From Synergistes jonesii (GTDB lineage Bacteria; Synergistota; Synergistia; Synergistales; Synergistaceae), in NCBI RefSeq assembly GCF_000712295.1, contig NZ_JMKI01000002.1, positions 15 to 64,014 of the forward strand: a stretch of DNA of 64,000 bases. Direction: 5' to 3'. Made by a program: the position numbers and the translations under genes. Positions 50,505-58,396 of this stretch are shown in pieces. The notes beneath the pieces were generated by a model, which saw only the letters and a list, made by a program, of their open reading frames with translations, was not told the DNA's origin and did not search any database. How positions within the stretch are numbered: position 1 is the stretch's first letter; each line of letters opens with the position of its first letter.

Positions 50505-52568
50505 ATGTTAAAATATCGTCTTGGAATTGACATTGGCGGAACATTCACAGATCTTAACCTGATCGATAATGACGGCAAGGTCGTCGACACTTTTAAAGTG
50601 GCTACGACCCCCAAAGACCCTGTTCAGGGCATTCTCAACGGGCTCGACATCCTTTTCAAGAAAGGCATTGCTCCAGAAGATATCGACTACTTTGTACACG
50701 GAACAACAATAGGATTGAATACACTTCTGCAGAGGGTCGGCTCAGAACTTGCGCTGTTCGTAACCGACGGTTTCCGCGACCTGCTGAACCTCCAGCGCCT
50801 CAGGTTGCCTGTACCGTACGACTTCCGTTCACGCCTTACAGAATCCCTTATCCCCCGCGAAAGGGTATTCGAAGTTAAAGAAAGGCTTCTTTACGACGGA
50901 AGCGTCCATAAAAAACTTAACATGGACAGTCTTGATGCGGCTATTGATAAAGCGGTTAAATGCGGCGTTAAAGGTGTTGTTGTATGCTTCCTGTACAGCT
51001 ACAAGAACGACATGCACGAAGAAATGGCTTGCAAGCGGATTGCGGAGAGAGCACCCGAGCTCAACGTATGCGGTTCTTCGGCTCTGTGGCCACAGACGCG
51101 TGAATATGAGCGCTGCGTGGTTGCGACTGTCAACCTATACATCCAAGAGAAAGTTAAGAAGTATTTCCAGCAGCTTGAAAGCGGGCTCAGGAAAGCGGGA
51201 CTCAAAGCGCTGCCGTTCATCACACAGTCTAACGGCGGTATCATGGATATGGAACGCGCAGCCAATGAACCTATAAAGACACTTTTCTCCGGCCCGGCTT
51301 CCGGTATAATCGGAGCGGCGCATATAGCCAGATCAGCAGATAAAGCCAACCTTATCACGATAGATGTCGGCGGGACAAGCGCGGACATTTCCGTCATTGA
51401 AGACGGCAAGCCCATGTTCACTCAGAGCAGCGAAACCGGCGGTTTACCGATTCTTATTCCGACGATATCAATCGACGCTATCGGTGCCGGCGGCGGCTCC
51501 ATCGCATGGATAGACAGCGGCGGCCTTCTCAAGATCGGGCCTGTTTCCGTCGGATCTGACCCGGGCCCCGCGTGCTACGGTTGGGGCAATGAAACGAAAC
51601 CCGCTCTTTCCGACGCGTTCCTTCTCTGCGGATACCTGAACCCGAAACGCTTTGCAGGCGGACGCCTCCCACTGTATCCGGAGCTCTCCGAAAAAGTAAT
51701 AAAGGAACTTTCCAAGTACCTGAAACTCGACACGCTCAACACGGCAGACCGCATTGTCCAGGTCGCGGTTACAAAGATGTACTCTGAAATCAACAGCATC
51801 CTGGAACAGAAGGGTATCGACCCGCGCGACTTCAGCCTTCTTGCGTTCGGCGGAGCGGGCTCTGTCGTCGGCAACTTCCTGGCAGAAGAGCTGCATATAG
51901 GCAGCGTCCTTGTTCCTCCTACGCCCGGCACACTCTGCGCTCTCGGCGCTCTTAATGCCGACTTCCTCAACGACGTCGTATCGTCAGAGCACTCGCTGCT
52001 TAGAAGCATCCCGATGGATGAACTCCGTGCCAAATTCGCCGGCATGAACGCTAAAGCGGAAAAATGGATTAAGGAGCAGAATATCGATAAGTACATCGAA
52101 AAAACACAGTATCTGCTTTCCATGGACGTGAGATATCACGGACAGTCTTATGAGACAGAAATGATAATCGAACCTGCATGGCTTAAATGCGAGACGCACG
52201 CGGAGATCGAAAAAGCTTTCCATGATATGCACAAGCGTTATTACGGACACTGTGACACCAACGCAGAAGTTGAAGTAGTCAATCTCAAGGTCCGTGCTCT
52301 CGGTATTACACATAAACCGCCATACGCACTGGCAGAAGAAGCAAAAGAACCCGCGAAATCGGAAACAACACGCAGGGTCATACTCAAAGGCAAGGTTTAT
52401 ACAGCGGATATTTATTCACGTACAGACCTGAAGTTCGGGCACTGCATCTCAGGACCGGCCGTTGTCGAGCAGGACGACAGCACAACAATAATACTGGACG
52501 GCTGGGAAGGCAAGATCAACCGCTGCGGCAACCTGATCATCACCCGCAAAGAAAGCATCAAAGGATAG
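50505..52568 (+). CDS. hyuA: Hydantoinase/oxoprolinase subunit A (HyuA family)
   Basis: A 687-residue ASKHA-fold ATPase subunit. The phosphate 1 loop is IDIGGTFTDLNLID at the N-terminus, VHGTTIGLNTLLQR is the family signature, and phosphate 2/adenosine regions follow (LITIDVGGTSADISVI, DAIGAGGGSIAWID, SDPGPACYGWG). With HyuB it forms an ATP-dependent enzyme that opens lactam or hydantoin rings or carboxylates ketones, depending on the member. Length fits HyuA of N-methylhydantoinases. AAAGGTGA precedes the ATG. It is followed after 17 bases by hyuB. Confidence 0.9.
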   Translation: MLKYRLGIDIGGTFTDLNLIDNDGKVVDTFKVATTPKDPVQGILNGLDILFKKGIAPEDIDYFVHGTTIGLNTLLQRVGSELALFVTDGFRDLLNLQRLRLPVPYDFRSRLTESLIPRERVFEVKERLLYDGSVHKKLNMDSLDAAIDKAVKCGVKGVVVCFLYSYKNDMHEEMACKRIAERAPELNVCGSSALWPQTREYERCVVATVNLYIQEKVKKYFQQLESGLRKAGLKALPFITQSNGGIMDMERAANEPIKTLFSGPASGIIGAAHIARSADKANLITIDVGGTSADISVIEDGKPMFTQSSETGGLPILIPTISIDAIGAGGGSIAWIDSGGLLKIGPVSVGSDPGPACYGWGNETKPALSDAFLLCGYLNPKRFAGGRLPLYPELSEKVIKELSKYLKLDTLNTADRIVQVAVTKMYSEINSILEQKGIDPRDFSLLAFGGAGSVVGNFLAEELHIGSVLVPPTPGTLCALGALNADFLNDVVSSEHSLLRSIPMDELRAKFAGMNAKAEKWIKEQNIDKYIEKTQYLLSMDVRYHGQSYETEMIIEPAWLKCETHAEIEKAFHDMHKRYYGHCDTNAEVEVVNLKVRALGITHKPPYALAEEAKEPAKSETTRRVILKGKVYTADIYSRTDLKFGHCISGPAVVEQDDSTTIILDGWEGKINRCGNLIITRKESIKG

Positions 52569-52585
52569 CATAAGAGGAGGCGAAA

Positions 52586-54556
52586 ATGATGCGTACTGAC
52601 CCTGTATCACTTGAAATAATGCGGAATTACTATCTCTCTATTGCAAACGGCATGGCCGCCGTAATAGAACGTACATCTTACACATCATTCATTAAGGAAA
52701 CGGCTGACTTTGGAGCCGCACTTATCGCGCCGACCGGAGAGTTCTTCATATATCCGCGTAATGTTGGAGTAACAATCTTTGTCGGGCTGAACCTTCTGAG
52801 AGCAGTGGAAGAATGCGGCACGCTGGAACCCGGAGATATCATCATTTTCAACGACCCCTATACATCAAACGGTTTCGCCTCGCACCTTCCCGACATCCAG
52901 GTATTCAAACCCGTATTCTATAAGGGGAAAATCGTTAACTATTCATGGGCGTTTGTCCACTGTAGCGATATCGGCGGCCTTGCTCCCGGAAGTATCTCCC
53001 CGCTCGCCAATGACATCCACCAGGAAGGGCTGAGAATGCCTCCTGTAAAGCTCTTCAAACGAGGAGAACCAAATAAAGAAGTCGAGACGCTTATTTACGC
53101 AAACTGCCGCATACCGACGCTGAACCACGGTGACGTGAATGCGATGGTTGCAGCCGTCAACACAGGAGAAAAGAGAATGCTTGAAATGATAGAGAAATAC
53201 GGTATAGACGCGGTGGACGCCTCTATGCTTGACCTTCTCGATCAGGGCGAGCTCAGAGCCAGACAGGTTATATCAAAACTGCCAGACGGTGATTACAAAT
53301 TCGCCGACTACCTCGATGACGACATGGCATCCGATGTTCCTATCAGACTTGCTCTTACGCTGAAAGTTAAGGGCGATGAGTTCATCATCGACTTCTCAGA
53401 ATGCGACCCTCAGGTCTGCACGGCTTTCAACGTACCCTCGTGCGGCACAAAACATTCATACCTCTATCAGGGGCTGATCAACTACATCTTTAGCGAAGAC
53501 CCATATATCCCCATCAATGGAGGCATTGCGAGACCTATATCCGTAATATCGCCTAAGGGATGCATCACAAATCCGGAATATCCAGCAGCTGTAGGCACTA
53601 GGCATCCTGTCAGCGCAAGACTTTACAGCGCTGTTCTCGGAGCGCTCTCACAGATCGTTCCCGACAGAGTCCCTGCGGCGGGAGCCGGTCAGGCTGCAAT
53701 GATAGTTCTTTCGACGCCGGAAGATGCCCCGAGAGTCGGGAGAAAGATTACAGTTGTCCAGCCTATGAACGGAGGCAGCGGCGCCCTCGGAGACAAAGAC
53801 GGCGCGGACGGACAGGATCACGTTGCCGGCTTCCTCAAGAATACACCTATCGAGATACTCGAGCAGGAAGTTGACACCATCGTTGACAGATATGAACTTA
53901 TTCCTGACACGGCCGGTCCCGGAGAGCACAGAGGCGGATATGCGATTCGCCTTGACTTTGAAATAGTCAAAAACAATTCAATTGTTACGGCCCGCGGTCT
54001 TGAAAGAATGAGATTTGAACCTTGGGGACTCGCCGGCGGGAAAGCAGGATCGCTCTGTGAAGTTAAACTCAATCCTGATACAAAGGGTGAAGAAGCACTT
54101 CCGAAGATCAGCGTTCTCAACCCCGTTCGCGGAGATGTTATCAGCATCCGCACTCCTGGCGGCGGTGGTTGGGGTGATCCGTTCCTCCGTCCGACAGAGC
54201 TTGTCCTGAACGAAGTCAGAGGAGAGCTTCTCAGCCCCGAGAAAGCAAAGGAAGCCTATGGCGTAATCGTTAAGAAACAGGATGGTTTCTATGTAGTGGA
54301 TGAAGAAGCTACAAAGAAATATCGTGAAGAGAACAAGACGACCGAAATAGAACAGTGGAATTTCGGCAAAGCCCGCAGGGAATATGAGTCACGCTGGACT
54401 GCCGAAGCAAGCGCCAAGCTTGCTGTGAAACTCCAGGAACTTCCCCCCTTTGAAAGGTCGCTGCGTAAACACCAGATGCACAAAGTTCTGGATAAGAGAT
54501 GCGGCAGCGGTCCGGTAACGGTCGAAGCCATTGAAAAGGCTTGGGGCGAATTCTAA
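52586..54556 (+). CDS. hyuB: Hydantoinase subunit B (HyuB family), extended form
   Basis: A 656-residue partner of HyuA, with GGAGGCG 4 bases before the ATG. Family signatures: ERTSYTSFIKE, NDPYTSNGFASHLPDI, VHCSDIGGLAPGSISP, GGIARPISVISPKG, and GPGEHRGGYAIR. The last ~110 residues, after GGGGWGDPFLR, are an extra charged segment; many HyuB proteins end near residue 570. The longer form approaches acetone-carboxylase-type subunits, but the third (gamma) acetone-carboxylase subunit is not present, so an ATP-dependent amidohydrolase is the better guess. Substrate unknown. Confidence 0.88.
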   Translation: MMRTDPVSLEIMRNYYLSIANGMAAVIERTSYTSFIKETADFGAALIAPTGEFFIYPRNVGVTIFVGLNLLRAVEECGTLEPGDIIIFNDPYTSNGFASHLPDIQVFKPVFYKGKIVNYSWAFVHCSDIGGLAPGSISPLANDIHQEGLRMPPVKLFKRGEPNKEVETLIYANCRIPTLNHGDVNAMVAAVNTGEKRMLEMIEKYGIDAVDASMLDLLDQGELRARQVISKLPDGDYKFADYLDDDMASDVPIRLALTLKVKGDEFIIDFSECDPQVCTAFNVPSCGTKHSYLYQGLINYIFSEDPYIPINGGIARPISVISPKGCITNPEYPAAVGTRHPVSARLYSAVLGALSQIVPDRVPAAGAGQAAMIVLSTPEDAPRVGRKITVVQPMNGGSGALGDKDGADGQDHVAGFLKNTPIEILEQEVDTIVDRYELIPDTAGPGEHRGGYAIRLDFEIVKNNSIVTARGLERMRFEPWGLAGGKAGSLCEVKLNPDTKGEEALPKISVLNPVRGDVISIRTPGGGGWGDPFLRPTELVLNEVRGELLSPEKAKEAYGVIVKKQDGFYVVDEEATKKYREENKTTEIEQWNFGKARREYESRWTAEASAKLAVKLQELPPFERSLRKHQMHKVLDKRCGSGPVTVEAIEKAWGEF

Positions 54557-54630
54557 ATCATAAAGCTTTAAAATAACAGATTTCCGCATAACGGAGCCTA
54601 TGAGGAAAAGTCTGTAAATATGTAATAAGC

Positions 54631-54674
54631 AAGCCTCCTATGGTAGTATCAAATTAAAGTACCATAGGATGCTT
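54631..54674. repeat. Strong inverted repeat ending the island
   Basis: AAGCCTCCTATGGTA (54,631-54,645) pairs with TACCATAGGATGCTT (54,660-54,674) with one mismatch and a 14-base loop, followed by TTGTTC. It could terminate the hyuAB transcript, but the T run is weak. Confidence 0.6.
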
Positions 54675-54970
54675 TGTTCTGGTACGCAGGGAAAAAGAAG
54701 TTGGTAACGTATAATATTATGCCTAGATCCAAGGTCAAGATCGTGGGCAAGACACCCAAGGCGACCATGCGCAGGAAGACAAAAACTGCCCGTGATATCC
54801 GTTGTAGAATCCGTGTAGTGGAAACCTTCCCGGATGGGAACTCCACCCTGATACTGATTTGCGCTTAGCTGCGGCACGTAGCCGGCGCCCAGTGGGGTAA
54901 CAAAAAGTACAATTAATATAAAGCACTCGGAGGTGGCTACGGGTACTCCCCTATTGCCGGCTGACTTCAT
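54638..54970 (-). pseudogene. Possible degraded membrane-protein gene
   Basis: Two overlapping minus-strand frames each look protein-like over part of their length. The frame from 54,970 gives a hydrophobic stretch (CFILIVLFVTPLGAGYVPQL) and then turns irregular; the frame from 54,846 gives RISRAVFVFLRMVALGVLPT and a second long hydrophobic run ending at 54,649. Joined by a frameshift near 54,800-54,850 they would make one ~100-residue protein with two or three membrane helices. I cannot name a family, there is no clear ribosome-binding site, and its 3' end overlaps the inverted repeat. Chance frames remain possible. Confidence 0.25.
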
Positions 54971-55080
54971 TCAGTCGAGGCCCGCAAAATAATTTGCGCA
55001 TAAACCTTGACAGCGCCTCCGAAAGATACTGTTTAAGCGGAATTCTCACTGTGAAGCGCACTGGAAAGCGCAGTACGGCC

Positions 55081-56319
55081 TCATCCTTTCATCTCCGCGA
55101 GGTAGGGCATCAGATACATCCTTTCTCCTTCCTCGTGAAAGCTGAAGCCGATATTGTCGCCGGAGCTCGTCGTAAATTCCGCGTCGCCGCGCTCCCTGAC
55201 GACAAAGCCGCTTCGCGCGAGCTCTCCCTCGAAATAGGAAAGGTTGAAATTATTCGCCGAGCAGCTTGGATATTCGCTCAAAAGCCTCTTCATCGACACA
55301 GCCCCCGCGTCGAAATAAAAATACGTCCCGAGAGCTGCCGCGCCCGGCGCAAAATACTTTTTCAGATCCGCGAGCAGAAACGCTTCGCTGTAAAAGTTAT
55401 GCTCGTTGACGGCGAAGAAGTCGATATTCAAATTCACGCAGCCGGGCTTAAGCGGCAGATTCACGCTGCTGTCCGCGATGTAAAGGATGTCGCGCCCGAA
55501 AGCCTGCCGTTCGATCAGCTTCTTATACATTAATAGAGTCTCGGGGTACTTGTCGACGACGATATACTTTCCGCGCGGGTCCAGATACTCCTGATGATTG
55601 TGCATAAAGAACCACGCGTTCGCGTGCGTCTCGATCGCGGTGCGCCCGCGCATATCGATTCGCGCGAGGCGCTCCGTCATCCAGTTGTATGAGCTCTGGA
55701 AGAGGGAGATCAGATGCGGCGGAAGATTTTTATACATCTCCCTCTCAGTGTCCGGCTTGTCGTAAAGGTCCCTGTTTTTGTTCGGAGTCAGCAGGACGCC
55801 GTCTTTTATATCGGCGCGATAGCCGCACGCGCATTTAAAAGAGCCGCTGAAAACGGAACGGCTGTCCATGTCGGCCCCTGAGATCCGCAGCGCACCGCCG
55901 CAGAGGGGACAGCAGAGCAGATCGAGCATAGAAAGCGGGACGCCGGAGCCCGCGTTCGGCGAAGCGGCCCTTCTGCGAAGCTCCGCTATGCGCGCATCCA
56001 GACGCGCGGCTACGCCGGACAACCTATCGCACTCTCTCAGACAGTGATTTTTCTTCTCCTCGCAGATAGAGCAGAGCTCCTTCAGGTCTTCTCCACTTGC
56101 GAAGTAAGAGACCCTGCGGAGCGAAAGTACCCTGTGTATCTCATGCAGAGAAAATTCCATTTCGCGCAGCTCGAGAATCATCTCAATGTCGCGCCGAGTC
56201 CGCTCGTCGAATACCCGCTGAGAACCTCTCCGCTGCGGCACAAGCAGCCCTAACGAGACATAATAATTCACGGTATCGACAGAGAGCCCGTATTCCTTCG
56301 CTACTTCGCCTATTTTCAT
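55081..56319 (-). CDS. MerR-type regulator fused to zinc ribbon and degenerate methyltransferase fold
   Basis: About 412 residues from ATG 56,319 (MKIGEVAKEYGLS). Residues 1-70 are a MerR winged helix (DTVNYYVSLGLLVPQRRGSQRVFD), and ~75-115 a helical linker. Residues ~135-180 hold a zinc ribbon (CCPLCGGALRI, FKCACGYRADIKDGVLL) like that of the rRNA methyltransferase RlmA. Residues ~185-412 follow the class I methyltransferase plan, but the glycine-rich SAM loop is replaced by TAIETHANAWFF; YIVVDKYPE and DILYIADSSVNLPL match the later strands. It is probably a regulator that senses a ligand through a former enzyme domain. A dyad operator lies in its own promoter, divergent from hisD. Confidence 0.75.
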   Translation of the reverse strand: MKIGEVAKEYGLSVDTVNYYVSLGLLVPQRRGSQRVFDERTRRDIEMILELREMEFSLHEIHRVLSLRRVSYFASGEDLKELCSICEEKKNHCLRECDRLSGVAARLDARIAELRRRAASPNAGSGVPLSMLDLLCCPLCGGALRISGADMDSRSVFSGSFKCACGYRADIKDGVLLTPNKNRDLYDKPDTEREMYKNLPPHLISLFQSSYNWMTERLARIDMRGRTAIETHANAWFFMHNHQEYLDPRGKYIVVDKYPETLLMYKKLIERQAFGRDILYIADSSVNLPLKPGCVNLNIDFFAVNEHNFYSEAFLLADLKKYFAPGAAALGTYFYFDAGAVSMKRLLSEYPSCSANNFNLSYFEGELARSGFVVRERGDAEFTTSSGDNIGFSFHEEGERMYLMPYLAEMKG

Positions 56320-56338
56320 TTTCGTCACCGCCTGAGCT

Positions 56339-56371
56339 ATTCTATCAAAAAACATTGAGCGCACTCAATGT
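56339..56371 (-). promoter_or_regulatory. Promoter and dyad operator of the MerR-fusion gene
   Basis: On the minus strand TTGAGT (56,363-56,368) and TAGAAT (56,339-56,344) are separated by 18 bases. The perfect dyad ACATTGAG-CGCA-CTCAATGT (56,352-56,371) overlaps the -35 box and the spacer, as expected for a MerR-family autoregulatory site. Confidence 0.72.
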
Positions 56372-56467
56372 TTTTCCGGAAAAATAAATTTCCGCGCGGT
56401 TGACATCGAGAATACTCGCAGCGTTAAACTTCGCGCAAGTATATAATTATCGCAAGGGGGAATCGCA

Positions 56468-57736
56468 ATGAAAGTAATAAAGGCGTCAAAAGAACGGCCT
56501 CTTTCAGCCGCAAAGGATCTGCGCGCCGCCGTGGGCGCGATAATCGACGACGTGCGCGAAAACGGAGACGAGGCGCTGCTGAGATATAACGAAAAATTTG
56601 ATTCGTGCAGGCGGAGCGCGCTGAGAATCTCAAAGGAAGAGATCGCCGAAGCCTACGCGCAGCTTTCAAATGAAGAAATCGACGACATAAGAGAGGCGGC
56701 CGAAAACATCAGAGGCTTTGCGGCCGCGCAGAGGGCGACGCTCAAAGAGCTGCCGGCCTATTCTCCTAAGCCGGGCATAACTCTCGGGCACAGAATCATC
56801 CCGGTGCATTCCTGCTGCTGCTACGTTCCCGGAGGAAACTACCCGCTCTACTCCACCGCGCTGATGCTCGCGATCCCCGCAAAGGCGGCTGGGGTCCCAC
56901 GCGTCGCGGCCTGCTCTCCGACTATGAAGGGCACCGACAAAATTTCTCCGAAGACGCTCGCCGCGATGGACATCGCCGGCGCAGACGAAATATACGCCGT
57001 CGGCGGCGCTCAGGCGATCGCCGCCTTCTGCTACGGCACCGAACAGATCAGCCCCGTCGATATGATCGTCGGCCCCGGCAACAGCTACGTGGCGGAGGCC
57101 AAGCGCCAGTGTTATGGGCAGGTCGGCATCGACTTCGCCGCTGGGCCAAGCGAGCTCCTGATCATCGCCGACGGAACGGCGGACGCCGAGATCGCGGCGG
57201 CGGACATATTGGCGCAGAGCGAGCACGACCGCGTCGCACGCGGAATAGTGATCACGACGAGCGAAAAGTTCGCGGAAGAGGTGGTCGCGGAGGTCGAAAG
57301 ACAGCTCGACGAGCTGCCCACGGCGGAAATCGCGCGCTCGTCGTGGAACGATTACGGAGAGGTGTTGTTAGCCGATTCCCTTGACGAAGCGATCCGCGCG
57401 GCGAACGACGCCGCGCCGGAACACCTTGAGATACAGACCGCCGACGGCGAAAAAGTCGCCGAAAAACTTTACAACTACGGTTCCCTCTTCATCGGCGGCA
57501 ACACCGCCGAGGTGTTCGGCGACTACGCGTCCGGCACGAACCACACGCTGCCGACGATGCGCGCCGCAAGGTACACGGGCGGCGTATGGGTCGGCACATT
57601 TTTAAAGACCTGCACGCATCAGAGCTTCACGGCGGAAGCGATGAGGGAGCTGGCGCCGCTTGTGACGCGCCTCGCGCGCGGAGAGGGGCTCGAGGGGCAC
57701 GCAAGGGCGTCGGAAAAAAGATTCAATAAGAAGTAA
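56468..57736 (+). CDS. hisD: Histidinol dehydrogenase family protein
   Basis: A 422-residue NAD-dependent HisD-fold enzyme. The signature CYVPGGNYPLYSTALMLAIPAK and the GPSELLIIAD segment are present, and the zinc ligands correspond to Gln and His of AQSEHD, Asp of FGDYASGTNH and His of LEGHARASEKR. Histidinol dehydrogenase makes histidine in two oxidations. No other his gene is near, and a group of HisD homologues acts on other alcohols (for example sulfopropanediol), so a non-histidine role is possible. GCAAGGGGG lies before the ATG; a TATAAT at 56,442-56,447 may be the -10 box. It is divergent from the MerR-fusion gene. Confidence 0.82.
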   Translation: MKVIKASKERPLSAAKDLRAAVGAIIDDVRENGDEALLRYNEKFDSCRRSALRISKEEIAEAYAQLSNEEIDDIREAAENIRGFAAAQRATLKELPAYSPKPGITLGHRIIPVHSCCCYVPGGNYPLYSTALMLAIPAKAAGVPRVAACSPTMKGTDKISPKTLAAMDIAGADEIYAVGGAQAIAAFCYGTEQISPVDMIVGPGNSYVAEAKRQCYGQVGIDFAAGPSELLIIADGTADAEIAAADILAQSEHDRVARGIVITTSEKFAEEVVAEVERQLDELPTAEIARSSWNDYGEVLLADSLDEAIRAANDAAPEHLEIQTADGEKVAEKLYNYGSLFIGGNTAEVFGDYASGTNHTLPTMRAARYTGGVWVGTFLKTCTHQSFTAEAMRELAPLVTRLARGEGLEGHARASEKRFNKK

Positions 57737-57814
57737 ACGCAAGACCGGCCAACAGCCGAATCGTCGAATATATCAAGAGCAGACAGATCGATATTCCCCC
57801 ACGCTGTGAGGCGA

Positions 57815-57855
57815 TAAAAAGAATCAAGGGCTCGGCTGCAAACGCCGAACCCTTG
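57815..57855 (-). terminator. Terminator of the Leu-fMet-Met-Pro tRNA operon
   Basis: Minus-strand CAAGGGTTCGGC pairs with GCCGAGCCCTTG, followed by ATTCTTTTT, just after tRNA-Pro. Confidence 0.88.
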
Positions 57856-57862
57856 ATATAAC

Positions 57863-57940
57863 TGGTCGGGGCGAGAAGATTTGAACTTCCGACCTCATGG
57901 TCCCGAACCAAGCGCGCTAACCAGACTGCGCTACGCCCCG
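57863..57940 (-). tRNA. tRNA-Pro (CGG)
   Basis: Acceptor CGGGGCG pairs with CGCCCCG; the anticodon loop TTCGGGA gives CGG; CCA is encoded. The anticodon stem CTTGG/CCATG has a T-T mismatch at 28:42, unlike the usual CCAAG. Confidence 0.92.
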
Positions 57941-57988
57941 TAAAAGCTTTGATATAAAAGCCTCTTACAACTGAGAGGCTGGATCCGC

Positions 57989-58065
57989 TGGTGGCGCTAA
58001 CTGGACTCGAACCAGTGACCTGTCGGGTATGAACCGAATGCTCTAGCCAACTGAGCTACAGCGCC
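57989..58065 (-). tRNA. tRNA-Met (CAU), elongator
   Basis: Acceptor GGCGCTG pairs with TAGCGCC; loop TTCATAC gives CAU; the core matches bacterial elongator tRNA-Met rather than tRNA-Ile2. The anticodon stem TTCGG/CCGAC has a T-C mismatch at 27:43. Confidence 0.92.
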
Positions 58066-58070
58066 ATAAT

Positions 58071-58147
58071 TGGTTGCGGGGATAGGATTTGAACCTATGA
58101 CCTTCGGGTTATGAGCCCGACGAGCTTCCGTACTGCTCCACCCCGCG
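58071..58147 (-). tRNA. tRNA-fMet (CAU), initiator
   Basis: The initiator features are present: unpaired position 1 (C against A72) and three G-C pairs in the anticodon stem (TCGGG/CCCGA). CCA is encoded. Confidence 0.95.
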
Positions 58148-58155
58148 ATGCCAGC

Positions 58156-58242
58156 TGGTGCCGAGAGCGGGATTTGAACCCGCACGAACTTTACGTTCGC
58201 AGGATTTTAAGTCCCGTGCGTCTACCTTTCCGCCACCCCGGC
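58156..58242 (-). tRNA. tRNA-Leu (UAA)
   Basis: Long variable arm (GCGAACGTAAAGTTCGT), anticodon loop CTTAAAA giving UAA, acceptor GCCGGGG/TCTCGGC, encoded CCA. First gene of the operon. Confidence 0.96.
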
Positions 58243-58253
58243 CAACGGAAAGT

Positions 58254-58281
58254 ATTATACCATTTTTTCTTGCCCCGTCAA
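58254..58281 (-). promoter_or_regulatory. Promoter of the Leu-fMet-Met-Pro tRNA operon
   Basis: Minus-strand TTGACG (58,276-58,281) and TATAAT (58,254-58,259), 16-base spacer, 12 bases upstream of tRNA-Leu. Confidence 0.88.
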
Positions 58282-58302
58282 TACGGGAGAAATCCCATAA
58301 AT

Positions 58303-58350
58303 CTCAAAGGCGCGATGCGCCTTGACAACATATCGCAGGCGGCATTAATA
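58303..58350 (+). promoter_or_regulatory. Promoter of feoAB with overlapping dyad
   Basis: TTGACA (58,322-58,327) and TTAATA (58,345-58,350), 17-base spacer. The dyad AAGGCGC-GAT-GCGCCTT (58,307-58,323) runs into the -35 box and could be an operator for a metal-responsive repressor; it does not match a Fur box that I recognise. Confidence 0.6.
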
Positions 58351-58396
58351 TTTACAAGTTCGGTTAGTTACAGGCAACAAATCGCAGGAGCTGACT

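Larger units (their letters stand above)
45802..54674. other. AT-rich catabolic island (regulator, dehydrogenase, aldolase, symporter, HyuAB)
   Basis: Composition changes abruptly after selB: the regulator, dehydrogenase, aldolase and symporter and their spacers are AT-rich, while hyuA-hyuB are intermediate. All catabolic genes point the same way and each has a good AGGAGG-type site. The block holds uptake (SSS symporter), ring or amide opening (HyuAB), C-C cleavage (DHDPS/NAL-type aldolase), reduction (D-2-hydroxyacid dehydrogenase) and control (GntR/FCD). It ends at a strong inverted repeat at 54,631-54,674. No integrase or transposase was found. Transfer is inferred from composition only. 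Confidence 0.6.
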
